From NCBI RefSeq assembly GCF_018070565.1, contig NZ_JAGPXL010000025.1, forward strand, positions 1-64,000: a DNA stretch of 64,000 nucleotides. Direction: 5' to 3'. The position numbers and the translations under genes were made by a program. The number at the start of each line of letters is the position of its first letter. Positions within the stretch are counted from its first letter, which is position 1. The DNA comes from Streptomyces sp. B93. Lineage in GTDB: Bacteria > Actinomycetota > Actinomycetes > Streptomycetales > Streptomycetaceae. Shown one piece after another: positions 32,761 through 41,377 of the stretch. The notes beneath the pieces were generated by a model. It had not been told where the DNA came from and ran no database searches. It was given only the letters and a program-made list of their open reading frames with translations.

Positions 32761-35700
32761 TCAGCGTCCGGTGGGGTTGTGCGGTGGCACGGGGACGCCG
32801 TCCTCGGTGACGTACTTGGTGCCGTCGTCGTACTTGGTGATGGTGAAGGCGTCCAGAACCTCACCCACCTCCTTGTCGGTGGTCGACCTGTCGTCCCACT
32901 TCGCGGCCACCACTGCCTCGTAGCGGAGCTGGTCGTCGGTGACCTTGATGCCCTGGAAGGTGGAGGTGTGACCGGCGCGGACCACCTCGGTGGCGCCGTT
33001 GCGCTTCCACACGCTGTCGGACTCCGGGGCCAGCTCGTAGTACTTGGGTCCGGAGACGGTGACCGTGTACACGGGGCCGGTGGTCATCCCGGGGGTGGCG
33101 GTGGCGTCGTCGTTGACGTGGCCGCGGGAGTACACGTGGTCGTGGCCCATGAGGACGAGGTCGATGTCGTTGCGCTGGAACACCGGCAGCCAGGCGTCCC
33201 GTACCGGCTTCTCGTCGCGTCCCTCGGCGGCGGAGAACACCGGCTGGTGGAAGACGGCTACGGCCCACTTGTTGGGGTTGTCGGCGAGGACCTCGTCGAG
33301 CCAGCGTGCCTGGAGGTCCAGCCACAGCTTCTCGGGGTCGGGGCAGTCCTTGCTGCACGCGGGCAGGTGGGCCGGGGTCATCAGGGAGCGGGCGTCGCCC
33401 GTGCTGGCGTTGAGGGTGATGAAGCGGACGCCCTGGTAGTCGGTGTAGTAGGCGGTCTCCGTGAGGGCCTCGGCCATGTGCGCCTCGTAGGCGGCGCGCT
33501 GACGGTCGGCGGGGGTGTCGCCCTGGTGGGCGGTGGCGTGTGGTCCGTTGTCCGGGAATTCGAAGGTCGACTTCCAGGTGCGCAGGAAGGTGTCGCCGGA
33601 GTACTCGTGGTTGCCGGGGGCGGCGATGACGTTGGTGGTCTGGCGGTAGCCGTCCATGGCTCCGAACCAGTCGCGCCACTCGCTGTCGTTGCCGCTGGAG
33701 TTGACGAGGTCTCCGGCGTTGACACTGCCGACGGCGTCCGGGTAGCGCTCGTAGGCCTGCTTGACCACCGGGGCCCACTTGGACGACAGGTCGTTCTGGG
33801 CGTCGCCGAAGTACAGGAACGTGAAGTCCTCGCCGGGCGGTTCGGCGGTGGTGAAGGTGTGGACGGGGCTGAACCAGCTGCCGGTGCCCACCTGGTACTC
33901 GTAGGCCGTGCCGGGGCGCAGTCCGGTGAGGACCGCGGAGTGGGTGCGGGTCGGGACTCCGGCGCTGACGAGTTCCTCGTTGCCGCGGGCGGTGACGGTG
34001 CGCCACTTCTCGGTGCCCGCGACGCGGACGCGTGCCTCGCCCGCGGTGACCGAGGCGCCGGTGCGCCAGGTGACGGCCTGGGAGAGGTGCGCGGTGCCGG
34101 TGGGCGTGAGCACGATCCGTTCCGGTGTGGTGCCGGGGACGTCCAGGTCGGCCTTGGTGGTGAGGGCGACGTCGAAGATGTGCATGACGCCGCGGTCGGT
34201 GCCCTGCGGCAGGACGACGGCGGCGACCCGCTTGTCCGGGTCGAGCAGCCGGGGCACGGTGCCGAACACCTTGGTCTGGACGGTGTCGGTGCCGCCGTCG
34301 GCGCGGTTGCGGCCGGTGGTGGTCACCAGGGGCTGGTTTCCGAACTGGTGGTTCGTGCCCGGTGTCCAGTCGGTGAGCTGGACACCGACCTCCTGGGTGG
34401 AGCCGTCGGTGTACTCGACGACCGCGGTGCCCGAGGAGGGGCCGTTGGTGGCGAGGCCGAGGAAGGAGATGCCGGTGGCGCGGGCGCCGCCCATGTCGAT
34501 GCGCTGGCCGTGCGGTATCCAGTTGTCCGGCTCGCCGGGCTCGGTGTCGGGCCAGGTGAAGCGGATGCCGGTGTCGCCCAGCGGCAGCCGTGCGCCCGGT
34601 GCGGCGCCCGCCTCGGCGAGCCGCTCGCGCGACAGGGAGTTGTCGCTGAGGTCGAGGGAGCCGGTGTTGCCCGCGCCGTTCGGTGTGACACCGACGTTGT
34701 TGCGGGCATCGGCGCCGTCCGTGTAGGACGGGGGCACGTCGGTGGGCCTGGTGCCCCAGGTGCCGGGGGTCGACGACATCGTCAGCCGGATCTCGCCGCC
34801 CGCGCGGGCGAAGCCCTCGCTGAGCCAGGAGCGGGTGACGGGCTTGCCGTCGACGGTCATGCCCTTGATGTAGGGCTTGCTGCCGGCGCCCCGCGCGGAG
34901 ATCTCGATCCTGCGGTCGCCGCCCGCGCTGTCGATGACGACCTCGTCGAAGGCGGGCCCGCCGACGAGCAGGTTCGCGGTGCCGTACACGGCCGGGTACA
35001 GGCCGACGTTGGCCCACACGTACCAGGCGCTGAGCGAACCGAGGTCGTCGTTGCCGGGCAGCCCCGTGGGCGTGGTGCCGTACATCTCGCTGGCGGCGCG
35101 GCGCAGCACGTCGGTGGTGCGGTGCGGCTGGCGCAGCCAGTGGTGGACGTAGGGGGCGCCGAAGCTGGGCTGGTTGCTGAGGTAGGCGCCGCGGGTGTTG
35201 TAGACACCGGCGTCGAGTGCGCTGAGGTGTTCGTCCAGGGCCGCGGTGGCCGCCTTCACCCCGCCCCGCTTCTCGATGAGGGTGCCGAGGTTGTGCGGGA
35301 CCATCCAGCCGTACTGGTAGCCGGTGGCCTGCTCGAACTGGTCGCCGCGCTCACCGAGGTTGAACCCGCGGTCGAAGCCGCCTCGGTCCCGTGGCCGGAT
35401 GTGCTGGGACTGGACGTCGAAGACGTTCTGCCAGTTCTGCGCCCGCGCCATGAACCGGTCGTGGGTGGCGCGGTCGCCGAGCCTCCTGGCGAGCTGGGCG
35501 ATGCCGAAGTCGTCGACGGCGTACTCGAGCGTCTTGGAGGTGGCGGAGTCGCCCTTGCGGTTCTCGATGAAGCCGACGCTGGTGTACTGGTAGGCGTGGC
35601 GCCTGAGGGTGCCGTCGGCGGGCAGCTTCTGGGTGTCCTTCATCGACTCCAGGGCGGCCCGCCGGTCGTAGGCGGTGCTGCCGAAGGCGTCGATCGAGGC

Positions 35701-37083
35701 GAGCACCGACTGGAGGGAGTCGCCGCTCATCTTCTGCTGGGGCTGGTTCAGGTGCGGCCAGTTGGGCCACTTCCCGGTCTGCGCGACCATGTCGACGAGG
35801 GACTGGTTGATGTCGCTGCCGACCTTCGGGAACAGCAGCGCCACGAGCTGGGCCTGGCTGCGGTAGGTGTCCCACCCGGCGTAGGTGACGTAGTGGTGGC
35901 GGCCCTTGGCGACCTTGTGGACCTTGCCGTCGTAGCCCTGGTACTCGCCGTTGACGTCCTCGAAGACGTTGGGGTGCAGCAGGGCGTGGTAGAGCGCCGT
36001 GTAGAACTTGGTCCGCTCGGCACGGGTGCCGCCCTCGGTGCGGACCGTGCGCAGGGCGTCCTGCCACGTCCGCTTCGCCGCCCTGCGTACGTCGTCGAAG
36101 TCGCGCCCGCCGGTCTCGTGGGCGGCGTTCTTCGCGGCGCCCGCGGTACTGACGTAGCTGAGGCCCACCTTGGCGGTCACCTTGGCACCCCGGTCGAAGA
36201 CGAGGTAGGTGCCGATGCCGTGCTTGGCGTCGGCGCCGCGCGCGGTGGAGGCGCCGGGCTTGACGGTGCCGCCCTCCCAGGTGCCGTGGGAGCGGATGGG
36301 CTTGTCGAAGGTGGCGGAGAAGTGGGCGCGGTAGCGTCCGCCCTCGTCGCAGACGGACGCGGCCTCCACCCAGCCCTGGACGGTGTTGCCCTGGACGGTG
36401 ACCTCGCTGCCGAAGACCCGGTTGTTGGACCCGGCGGTGTCGAGGATGAGCGTGGAGCTGCCCTTGTCGGGGAAGTCGAAGCTGCTCACGGCGGTGCGGG
36501 TGGTAGCCGTCAGCCGGACGTTGACATCGTTGTCAAGATCAACGGAGTAGTACCCGGGTTCCGCCTTCTCCTTGGCGTGGTCGAAGCCGAGGTAGTAGTC
36601 CTTGATGTCGCTGCCGGGGCTGGTGGGCAGCGCGCCGTCGGTGAGCGCGCCCGTGTAGGGCAGGACGGGGAAGTCGAAGCCGCTGAACCGGCCTTCGCAG
36701 CCGGTGCCGGACAGCCGGGTCATGCCGAAGCCGCGCAGCCGGTCGGCGGTGTACTCGTAGCCGCCCTTCTGGTCGCCGTCGCCGGTGCGGTAGGTGGTGG
36801 GGCTGGACTGCACCATGCCGAACGGGACGGTGGCGCCGGGCCAGGTGTTGCCGTAGGCGCTGTTGCCCTTGTTCTGGGAGGTGTCGAGCTGGGTTCCGAT
36901 GAACTGGTCGACCGCCTGGAACGCGCCGATGTCGGAGGGCGCGTCCGCTCCCCGGGCGGGGGCGGGCGCTATGGCCAGGGCGCTGAGGGCCAGGGTGGCC
37001 GCGGTGACGCGGCGTCGGAGTGGGGATCTGGAAGGGGCGGCGGGCCGGCGTCGCCCGCGCGTGTGCCCGGTGGGAGTCCACAT
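32761..37083 (-). CDS. Secreted GH92 alpha-mannosidase fused to metallophosphoesterase
   Basis: A 1440-residue exported protein. A signal sequence (about 1-46) is followed by a GH92 domain (about 50-785) with GWDTYRSQ (403-410) and the catalytic-base region GNDDLGSLSAWYVW (677-690). Residues about 830-985 form a galactose-binding-like beta domain, about 985-1080 an FN3-like domain as in purple acid phosphatases, and about 1087-1400 a calcineurin-type phosphoesterase with GDAQ (1093), GDL (1124), GNHE (1157-1160), FHQP (1278) and GHDH (1313-1316). GH92 enzymes are Ca2+-dependent exo-alpha-mannosidases; the added phosphatase suggests phosphomannans or mannose-phosphate glycans as substrate (inference). 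Confidence 0.92.
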   Translation of the reverse strand: MWTPTGHTRGRRRPAAPSRSPLRRRVTAATLALSALAIAPAPARGADAPSDIGAFQAVDQFIGTQLDTSQNKGNSAYGNTWPGATVPFGMVQSSPTTYRTGDGDQKGGYEYTADRLRGFGMTRLSGTGCEGRFSGFDFPVLPYTGALTDGALPTSPGSDIKDYYLGFDHAKEKAEPGYYSVDLDNDVNVRLTATTRTAVSSFDFPDKGSSTLILDTAGSNNRVFGSEVTVQGNTVQGWVEAASVCDEGGRYRAHFSATFDKPIRSHGTWEGGTVKPGASTARGADAKHGIGTYLVFDRGAKVTAKVGLSYVSTAGAAKNAAHETGGRDFDDVRRAAKRTWQDALRTVRTEGGTRAERTKFYTALYHALLHPNVFEDVNGEYQGYDGKVHKVAKGRHHYVTYAGWDTYRSQAQLVALLFPKVGSDINQSLVDMVAQTGKWPNWPHLNQPQQKMSGDSLQSVLASIDAFGSTAYDRRAALESMKDTQKLPADGTLRRHAYQYTSVGFIENRKGDSATSKTLEYAVDDFGIAQLARRLGDRATHDRFMARAQNWQNVFDVQSQHIRPRDRGGFDRGFNLGERGDQFEQATGYQYGWMVPHNLGTLIEKRGGVKAATAALDEHLSALDAGVYNTRGAYLSNQPSFGAPYVHHWLRQPHRTTDVLRRAASEMYGTTPTGLPGNDDLGSLSAWYVWANVGLYPAVYGTANLLVGGPAFDEVVIDSAGGDRRIEISARGAGSKPYIKGMTVDGKPVTRSWLSEGFARAGGEIRLTMSSTPGTWGTRPTDVPPSYTDGADARNNVGVTPNGAGNTGSLDLSDNSLSRERLAEAGAAPGARLPLGDTGIRFTWPDTEPGEPDNWIPHGQRIDMGGARATGISFLGLATNGPSSGTAVVEYTDGSTQEVGVQLTDWTPGTNHQFGNQPLVTTTGRNRADGGTDTVQTKVFGTVPRLLDPDKRVAAVVLPQGTDRGVMHIFDVALTTKADLDVPGTTPERIVLTPTGTAHLSQAVTWRTGASVTAGEARVRVAGTEKWRTVTARGNEELVSAGVPTRTHSAVLTGLRPGTAYEYQVGTGSWFSPVHTFTTAEPPGEDFTFLYFGDAQNDLSSKWAPVVKQAYERYPDAVGSVNAGDLVNSSGNDSEWRDWFGAMDGYRQTTNVIAAPGNHEYSGDTFLRTWKSTFEFPDNGPHATAHQGDTPADRQRAAYEAHMAEALTETAYYTDYQGVRFITLNASTGDARSLMTPAHLPACSKDCPDPEKLWLDLQARWLDEVLADNPNKWAVAVFHQPVFSAAEGRDEKPVRDAWLPVFQRNDIDLVLMGHDHVYSRGHVNDDATATPGMTTGPVYTVTVSGPKYYELAPESDSVWKRNGATEVVRAGHTSTFQGIKVTDDQLRYEAVVAAKWDDRSTTDKEVGEVLDAFTITKYDDGTKYVTEDGVPVPPHNPTGR

Positions 37084-37160
37084 CAGGGATGCGGTGCCTT
37101 TCGGTGGGTGGGTGATGCGTCGCTCGCTTGGGCGACGTCACGACGGGGCCACCCTCACGG

Positions 37161-37176
37161 TGTCAGCGAGCTGACA
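37161..37176. promoter_or_regulatory. Perfect palindrome upstream of the GH92 fusion
   Basis: TGTCAGC-GA-GCTGACA is a 16-bp inverted repeat 78 bp upstream of the mannosidase start and 42 bp after the phosphoesterase stop. It is a candidate operator for the large fusion gene; a terminator role is less likely given the short stem. Confidence 0.5.
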
Positions 37177-37217
37177 CAAGACGTGCGGGGGACATTGTGG
37201 TGAACAGCTGACCCGTC

Positions 37218-39098
37218 CTAGTCGTCGAGGAGCATGAACTCCCTCGGACTGAGGGCCCGTTCGACGAGGCGGGTGTCACCGATCCAGCCGTAGAAGCCCT
37301 GGCCGAACTTCTCGTCGAACTGGGTGCCGCCGATGACGAACGGCTTGCCCAGGGTCTCGATGCCGGTGGCGGGCTGGGACGGGTTGCGGGCGATCTTCGA
37401 GCCGTCCACGTACATCACCGTGCGCCGCCCGTCGTTGACGACGGCGATGTGGGTCCAGCGGCCGACCGGGAGGGCGTGGCTCCACGAGGTGGGGTCGGCG
37501 TCCTGGACATCCGGGTAGAGGACGAACTGGAGGAACCGCTCGGGGGTGACGTTCAGGCTGCACGTGGGCTCGTCCTTCGACCAGCCCGTGGTCTTCCCGG
37601 CGTCGCCGTTGCGGCCCTCCCAGCTGAGGATGCCCATCCAGGCGTGGTCGCCCTCGTAGGGGTCGGGGAGCTTGACGAACGTCTCGATGGTGAAGCCGTT
37701 GCGGAACTTCAGGCTGTTGAGCGGCGCCGTGGCGCTGGTGGTGAGCACCGCGCCGCGGTCGGGCTGCTTGCCGCCGTCGAAGCGCAGACTTGCGTGGGCG
37801 GGCTGGTCGGTGTGGTGGTCGGCGGACCAGGTCAGCACCTCGGCGGCGCTGCTGTGCAGCAGCCGTACCGTCAGGTCGTTGCCGTTGCCGGACAGGTCGC
37901 GGGCCACGGTCCCCGCGGGTACGGCGGTGCCCGGACGGCCGCCCGCGGCGAGGCCGTCGGCGTCGAAGCGCCAGTAGGCGACGGTGCCCCGGGGCATCAC
38001 GCGGTGCGCCGGGCGCGGCTTCGGCGGGACGACCGGGGCGAACCCCTTGAAGCGGTCGGCGAAGTCGATGCCGAGGCTGAAGCGGTCCGTGGGCCCGGTC
38101 AGTTCGATGGTCTCCTCCTCCAGCGCAGTCCGCTTGGCGGGGTCGCGGTCGAGGAACCAGGGCGCGAAGGTCTGCACGTCGACGGTGTCGCGCGCCAGGT
38201 CGAAGGCGTAGAGCCGGATCATCCCGGCGCCGCCGTAGTAGCGGTCCTGGTAGTTGGTGATGTGGATGTGTACGTCGTTCCCCGCGTCGTTGGTGAGCAC
38301 GGTGCGGCCGGGCGGCCAGTAGTGCCCGCCCAGGGCGAGGAAGACCTGGTCGTTGCCCCGGATGATCCGGTCCCACAGGCGCCGCCCGTTGTCGGACAGC
38401 CGTGCCTCGCCGTCGTCGTCGGCCCAGGCGAGGTCGTGCGTGGTGAGGACGGCGGGGAGGGTGGGGTGGGCGTCGAGTACGTCCTGCGCCCAGGCCAGGC
38501 CCTTGTCCGAGGCCCGCCAGTCGAGGGCGAGGACCAGCCAGTCCCGTCCGGCGGCCCGCAGCAGGTGGTAGCTGTTGTAGCCGTCCGGGGAGGCGCCGCC
38601 GAAGGTGGGCATGGAGCGGAACCGGCGGGGGCCGAAGGCCTTCAGGTAGGCGGTGTCGCCGCGCTGGTCGTCGGTGCCGCCGGAGATGTCGTGGTTGCCC
38701 GCGAGGACGCTGTAGGGGACCTTGCCGTGGATCGTGCGGAAGGTGTCCGCGGCGAGTTCGATCTCGTCCGGCGTGCCGTGTTCGGTGACATCGCCGAGGT
38801 GGGTCATGAAGGCGATGTTCGCCTCCCGGCGCTCGGAGACGAGGTACTTGAAGGTGGCTCTGAGCGGCTCGGGGTCGGAGCTGTCGGCGTCGAAGAGGTA
38901 CTGGGTGTCGGGCAGCACGGCCAGGGCGAAGCGCGGTGACTCGGTGTCGAATCCGCCGTGTGCCGCGGCGCCGGAGGGGGGTGCCGCGGCGGCGGCCCCG
39001 GTGCCGAGCACGGTGGCGGCGGCTCCGACCGCGGGGACCGCGACGGCCGCCTGGAGCAGGCTGCGGCGGTCGGGCCCGGGGTCGGTGGACTTGCTCAT
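37218..39098 (-). CDS. Tat-exported metallophosphoesterase with LamG domain
   Basis: A 626-residue protein. The N-terminus (DRRSLLQAAVAVPAVGAAAT) is a Tat-type signal. The calcineurin-like phosphoesterase domain spans about 55-330 with LPDTQYL, HLGDVTE, AGNHD, TTHD and a later GGHYWPPG as the metal-binding motifs. A concanavalin-like LamG/laminin-G3 domain (about 385-610, with FTIETFVKLPDPYEG, RWTHIAVVNDGRRTVMYVDG and FYGWIGDTRLVERALSPREF) ends it and should bind carbohydrate. Start ATG at 39098 after AGGAG. It precedes the GH92-phosphatase gene on the same strand, 134 bp apart. Confidence 0.9.
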   Translation of the reverse strand: MSKSTDPGPDRRSLLQAAVAVPAVGAAATVLGTGAAAAAPPSGAAAHGGFDTESPRFALAVLPDTQYLFDADSSDPEPLRATFKYLVSERREANIAFMTHLGDVTEHGTPDEIELAADTFRTIHGKVPYSVLAGNHDISGGTDDQRGDTAYLKAFGPRRFRSMPTFGGASPDGYNSYHLLRAAGRDWLVLALDWRASDKGLAWAQDVLDAHPTLPAVLTTHDLAWADDDGEARLSDNGRRLWDRIIRGNDQVFLALGGHYWPPGRTVLTNDAGNDVHIHITNYQDRYYGGAGMIRLYAFDLARDTVDVQTFAPWFLDRDPAKRTALEEETIELTGPTDRFSLGIDFADRFKGFAPVVPPKPRPAHRVMPRGTVAYWRFDADGLAAGGRPGTAVPAGTVARDLSGNGNDLTVRLLHSSAAEVLTWSADHHTDQPAHASLRFDGGKQPDRGAVLTTSATAPLNSLKFRNGFTIETFVKLPDPYEGDHAWMGILSWEGRNGDAGKTTGWSKDEPTCSLNVTPERFLQFVLYPDVQDADPTSWSHALPVGRWTHIAVVNDGRRTVMYVDGSKIARNPSQPATGIETLGKPFVIGGTQFDEKFGQGFYGWIGDTRLVERALSPREFMLLDD

Positions 39099-39272
39099 GC
39101 GATCTCCTAGGGTGAGGAACAGTCCCCCCGTCAGCGGAGATCGTGGGCGCCGGTGGCGAGCACCGGGAGAATCAGCGCTGAACACCCGACGCCCCGTGCG
39201 GGTCGGGACCGCCAACTCGGCGCGTGGGGTGTGCGGGTGTGGGGCACTCGGCGTGTGGGTGTGCGGCGCACG

Positions 39273-39317
39273 AACGCCCTGGCCTCCCGGTCGTGACGAC
39301 GGGGAGGCCAGGGCGTT
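39273..39317 (-). terminator. Terminator hairpin after marR
   Basis: AACGCCCTGGCCTCCC (39273-39288) pairs with GGGAGGCCAGGGCGTT (39302-39317), a perfect 16-bp stem, 16 bp beyond the stop of the MarR gene read leftward. Confidence 0.8.
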
Positions 39318-39333
39318 CTGGTCGGACTGGGCC

Positions 39334-39903
39334 TCAGGCCCTGGAGCGGCCCCGGCCGCGGCGTGCGGCGCGTACCGGCCGCTGGGTGCCGGCGGGGTCG
39401 GCGGCCGTACGGTCCGCCAGCTCGCGTTCGAACGCGTCGGCCTGCCGGGCGAGGGTGAACAGCACATCGAGGAAGACCTGCCGTGACGTCTCGGGGACAC
39501 CGGCGAGCAGCCGTCGCTCGACCTCCTCGACGCGGGAACTCAACTCGCCCCACAGTTCCTCCCCCTGAGGGGTGGCGAGAATGTGACGGCTCCTGCGGTC
39601 CGCGGGATCGGGCTTGCGCTCGACGAGACCGGCCTCTTCCAGGTCGTCCAGCAGATAGGTCATGACCGTCCGGTCGATGCCCATGCCGTCGGCGAGGGAG
39701 CGCTGGCTGCCCGCCTCCCCGCGCACGGCGGCCGTCAGGATGAAGTATCCGCGCGGGCCGCCGGGGAGGTCCGCGACCGCCGCTTCGACGCCCTTCGCGT
39801 AGGCGCGGAAGAGGACACCGATGGCGTATCCGAAGACGTCGTCCATCAGTGGGGGCCGGGCTGTCGAGCTGTCGGCTGCGCCTTCCGCACGTTTCGAGGT
39901 CAC
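39334..39903 (-). CDS. MarR family regulator
   Basis: A 189-residue MarR protein. The winged helix (about 60-125) has RSLADGMGIDRTVMTYLLDD and the wing DPADRRSRHILATPQGEELW. The C-terminus is basic (RPVRAARRGRGRSRA). The start is GTG at 39903; an internal ATG before DDVFGYAIGV (near 39846) is possible. It lies downstream of a second MarR gene read in the same direction, and both resemble each other (VMTYLLDDLEEAGL / VLTYVIDDLEAAGL), so they are likely paralogues that share or divide control of the following oxidoreductase island. Confidence 0.85.
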   Translation of the reverse strand: MTSKRAEGAADSSTARPPLMDDVFGYAIGVLFRAYAKGVEAAVADLPGGPRGYFILTAAVRGEAGSQRSLADGMGIDRTVMTYLLDDLEEAGLVERKPDPADRRSRHILATPQGEELWGELSSRVEEVERRLLAGVPETSRQVFLDVLFTLARQADAFERELADRTAADPAGTQRPVRAARRGRGRSRA

Positions 39904-39983
39904 GGGGGACACCCTACGACATGCAGGTCGGGGCGTTGCGGCTCGACCTGGCCCGCTGTCAGGGGAGGTGAACAGGGGTTCGT

Positions 39984-40511
39984 TCAGCAGTCGTCGGGCT
40001 GTCCGAGCACCTCGTCCACGGCGGCGCACGGGTCGGTGCCGCGTGCCGTCATCATGATGGCCTCGGCGGCTTGTTCGACCGTGGCGCAGAAGGCGGCGCG
40101 CTGCTGCGCGGGCAGTCCGCGCAGGACCTGGTCCTGGGCGTGGCCGACCTGCCGCTCGGCGTCGAGGAGGGCCCGTCGGCCCTGTTCGGTGGCGACGATG
40201 CGGCGGGCCCGGCGGTCGCGCGGGTCCCGTCGCCGTTCGATCAGGCCCGCGGCCTCCAGGTCGTCGATGACGTACGTCAGGACGCTGCGGTCGATGACCA
40301 GGCGGCCCGCGAGGACGGCCTGGGTGGGGACCTCCTCGTGCACCACCACCGACAGGAGGTGGTAGCCGCGGCTGCCGTGCGGGATGTGGTGCAGGACCTC
40401 CTCGACACACTCGTGCCAGTGACGCAGGACCATCCCCAGCGACCATCCGAAGGTGGCGCTGCGGCGGCCGGTCGCCGCCCGCTCGGTGGAGGGCTCCGCA
40501 GAGGTGGACAT
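39984..40511 (-). CDS. MarR family regulator
   Basis: A 175-residue MarR protein with the winged helix AVLAGRLVIDRSVLTYVIDD and the wing DPRDRRARRIVATEQGRRAL. A C-terminal Cys-containing tail (GTDPCAAVDEVLGQPDDC) is unusual and could sense oxidants (inference). ATG at 40511; an upstream in-frame GTG at 40517 is possible. It is divergent from the cupin gene at 40747 across a 235-bp AT-richer region with a TGCA-based inverted repeat. Confidence 0.85.
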   Translation of the reverse strand: MSTSAEPSTERAATGRRSATFGWSLGMVLRHWHECVEEVLHHIPHGSRGYHLLSVVVHEEVPTQAVLAGRLVIDRSVLTYVIDDLEAAGLIERRRDPRDRRARRIVATEQGRRALLDAERQVGHAQDQVLRGLPAQQRAAFCATVEQAAEAIMMTARGTDPCAAVDEVLGQPDDC

Positions 40512-40541
40512 GACCACACCATACCCGATATCGCGCTGCTC

Positions 40542-40556
40542 TGCATATGATTTGCA
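40542..40556. promoter_or_regulatory. Candidate MarR operator
   Basis: TGCA-TATGATT-TGCA lies 31-45 bp upstream of the marR start at 40511, in an AT-rich stretch. The TGCA-based inverted repeat is of the type bound by MarR dimers. The same 235-bp region also holds ACTTACAGTCAACAACG (40704-40720) before the cupin gene, close to a motif seen before other genes of the island. Confidence 0.5.
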
Positions 40557-40746
40557 TTACAGATGATTACTCGCATCCCCCTGGCACGACAGACCCCGGC
40601 CGGAGCTCGGGGGGTGCTCGACGGCCGGGGCGGGATTGATCATAAGCCGGATCGGACACTGCGTCCAACGAGTCGTCCGATATTTATTGATCGCAATTCA
40701 ATGACTTACAGTCAACAACGAACCTCATCCGAGAAAGGACCGCGAC

Positions 40747-41268
40747 ATGGCTCTCCACCTGCCCCTCCCCGACAAGGACGACCCCGTCTGGACGGCCGCC
40801 AACGGCTTCGTCGTCCGCAAGGACGGGGGCGTCATCCGGCTCACCGGGCACGAGACGTTCACCGTGAAGGTCACGGGCGAGCAGACCGACGGCGCCTTCG
40901 CCTTCATGGACGGCATGATCGAGCCGGACCACGGCAACGTCCCGCACATCCACTCCAAGGAGGACGAAGCCTTCTACGTGGCGTCCGGGACCTTCGAGTT
41001 CATCAACGGGAACCAGAAGATCGAGGCCGGGGAAGGTGACTTCATCTACATCCCCAAGGGCACCCGCCACGCCTTCAAGAACGTCGGCTCGGAACCGGCC
41101 CGGCTCCTGGTCTTCTACACGCCCGCGGGACCGGAGTCGTTCTTCATCGAGCACGGCGAGACGGACCGCGCCCCGCAGCCCTGGCCCGACGAGAAGTTCA
41201 ACGAACTGGTGGACATCCTGGGCGCGCACAACATCGTGCTGCTCCCCGGGGACCACGACTGGGACTAG
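40747..41268 (+). CDS. Cupin-domain protein
   Basis: A 173-residue single-domain cupin. Motif 1 supplies His67, His69 and Glu74 (PHIHSKEDEAFYV) and motif 2 supplies His108 (PKGTRHAFKN), so the metal site is complete. The form resembles quercetin-dioxygenase-like cupins. AGAAAGGA precedes the ATG. It is divergent from the second MarR gene and followed by a 109-bp gap with a large nested inverted repeat before the next gene. The role in the island is unknown. Confidence 0.85.
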   Translation: MALHLPLPDKDDPVWTAANGFVVRKDGGVIRLTGHETFTVKVTGEQTDGAFAFMDGMIEPDHGNVPHIHSKEDEAFYVASGTFEFINGNQKIEAGEGDFIYIPKGTRHAFKNVGSEPARLLVFYTPAGPESFFIEHGETDRAPQPWPDEKFNELVDILGAHNIVLLPGDHDWD

Positions 41269-41309
41269 CCCCAGGAAGCTGCCCGGGGCCCCGGAATACC
41301 CCGGCCCGA

Positions 41310-41366
41310 GGTTGCGTTGTCATGCTTACCATCTGCTAGACAGATGGATTGTCTGACAACGCAACC
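41310..41366. promoter_or_regulatory. Large nested inverted repeat before the LLM-BBE gene
   Basis: GGTTGCGTTGTCA (41310-41322) pairs perfectly with TGACAACGCAACC (41354-41366). Inside, CCATCTG (41329-41335) pairs with CAGATGG (41341-41347), and AGACA (41338-41342) also pairs with TGTCT (41350-41354). The right arm ends 11 bp before the ATG of the next gene. The element may be a regulator operator, or in RNA a strong hairpin just before the ribosome binding site, able to switch translation or act as an attenuator. Confidence 0.7.
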
Positions 41367-41377
41367 AAGGACCCTCG

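Noticed and set aside
32713..37203. A 1496-codon open frame on the plus strand opposite the GH92 fusion gene
   Set aside because: It is the antisense shadow of a high-GC gene: composition is Val/Gly/Ala/Leu repeats with no domain, while the minus strand encodes well-defined enzymes.
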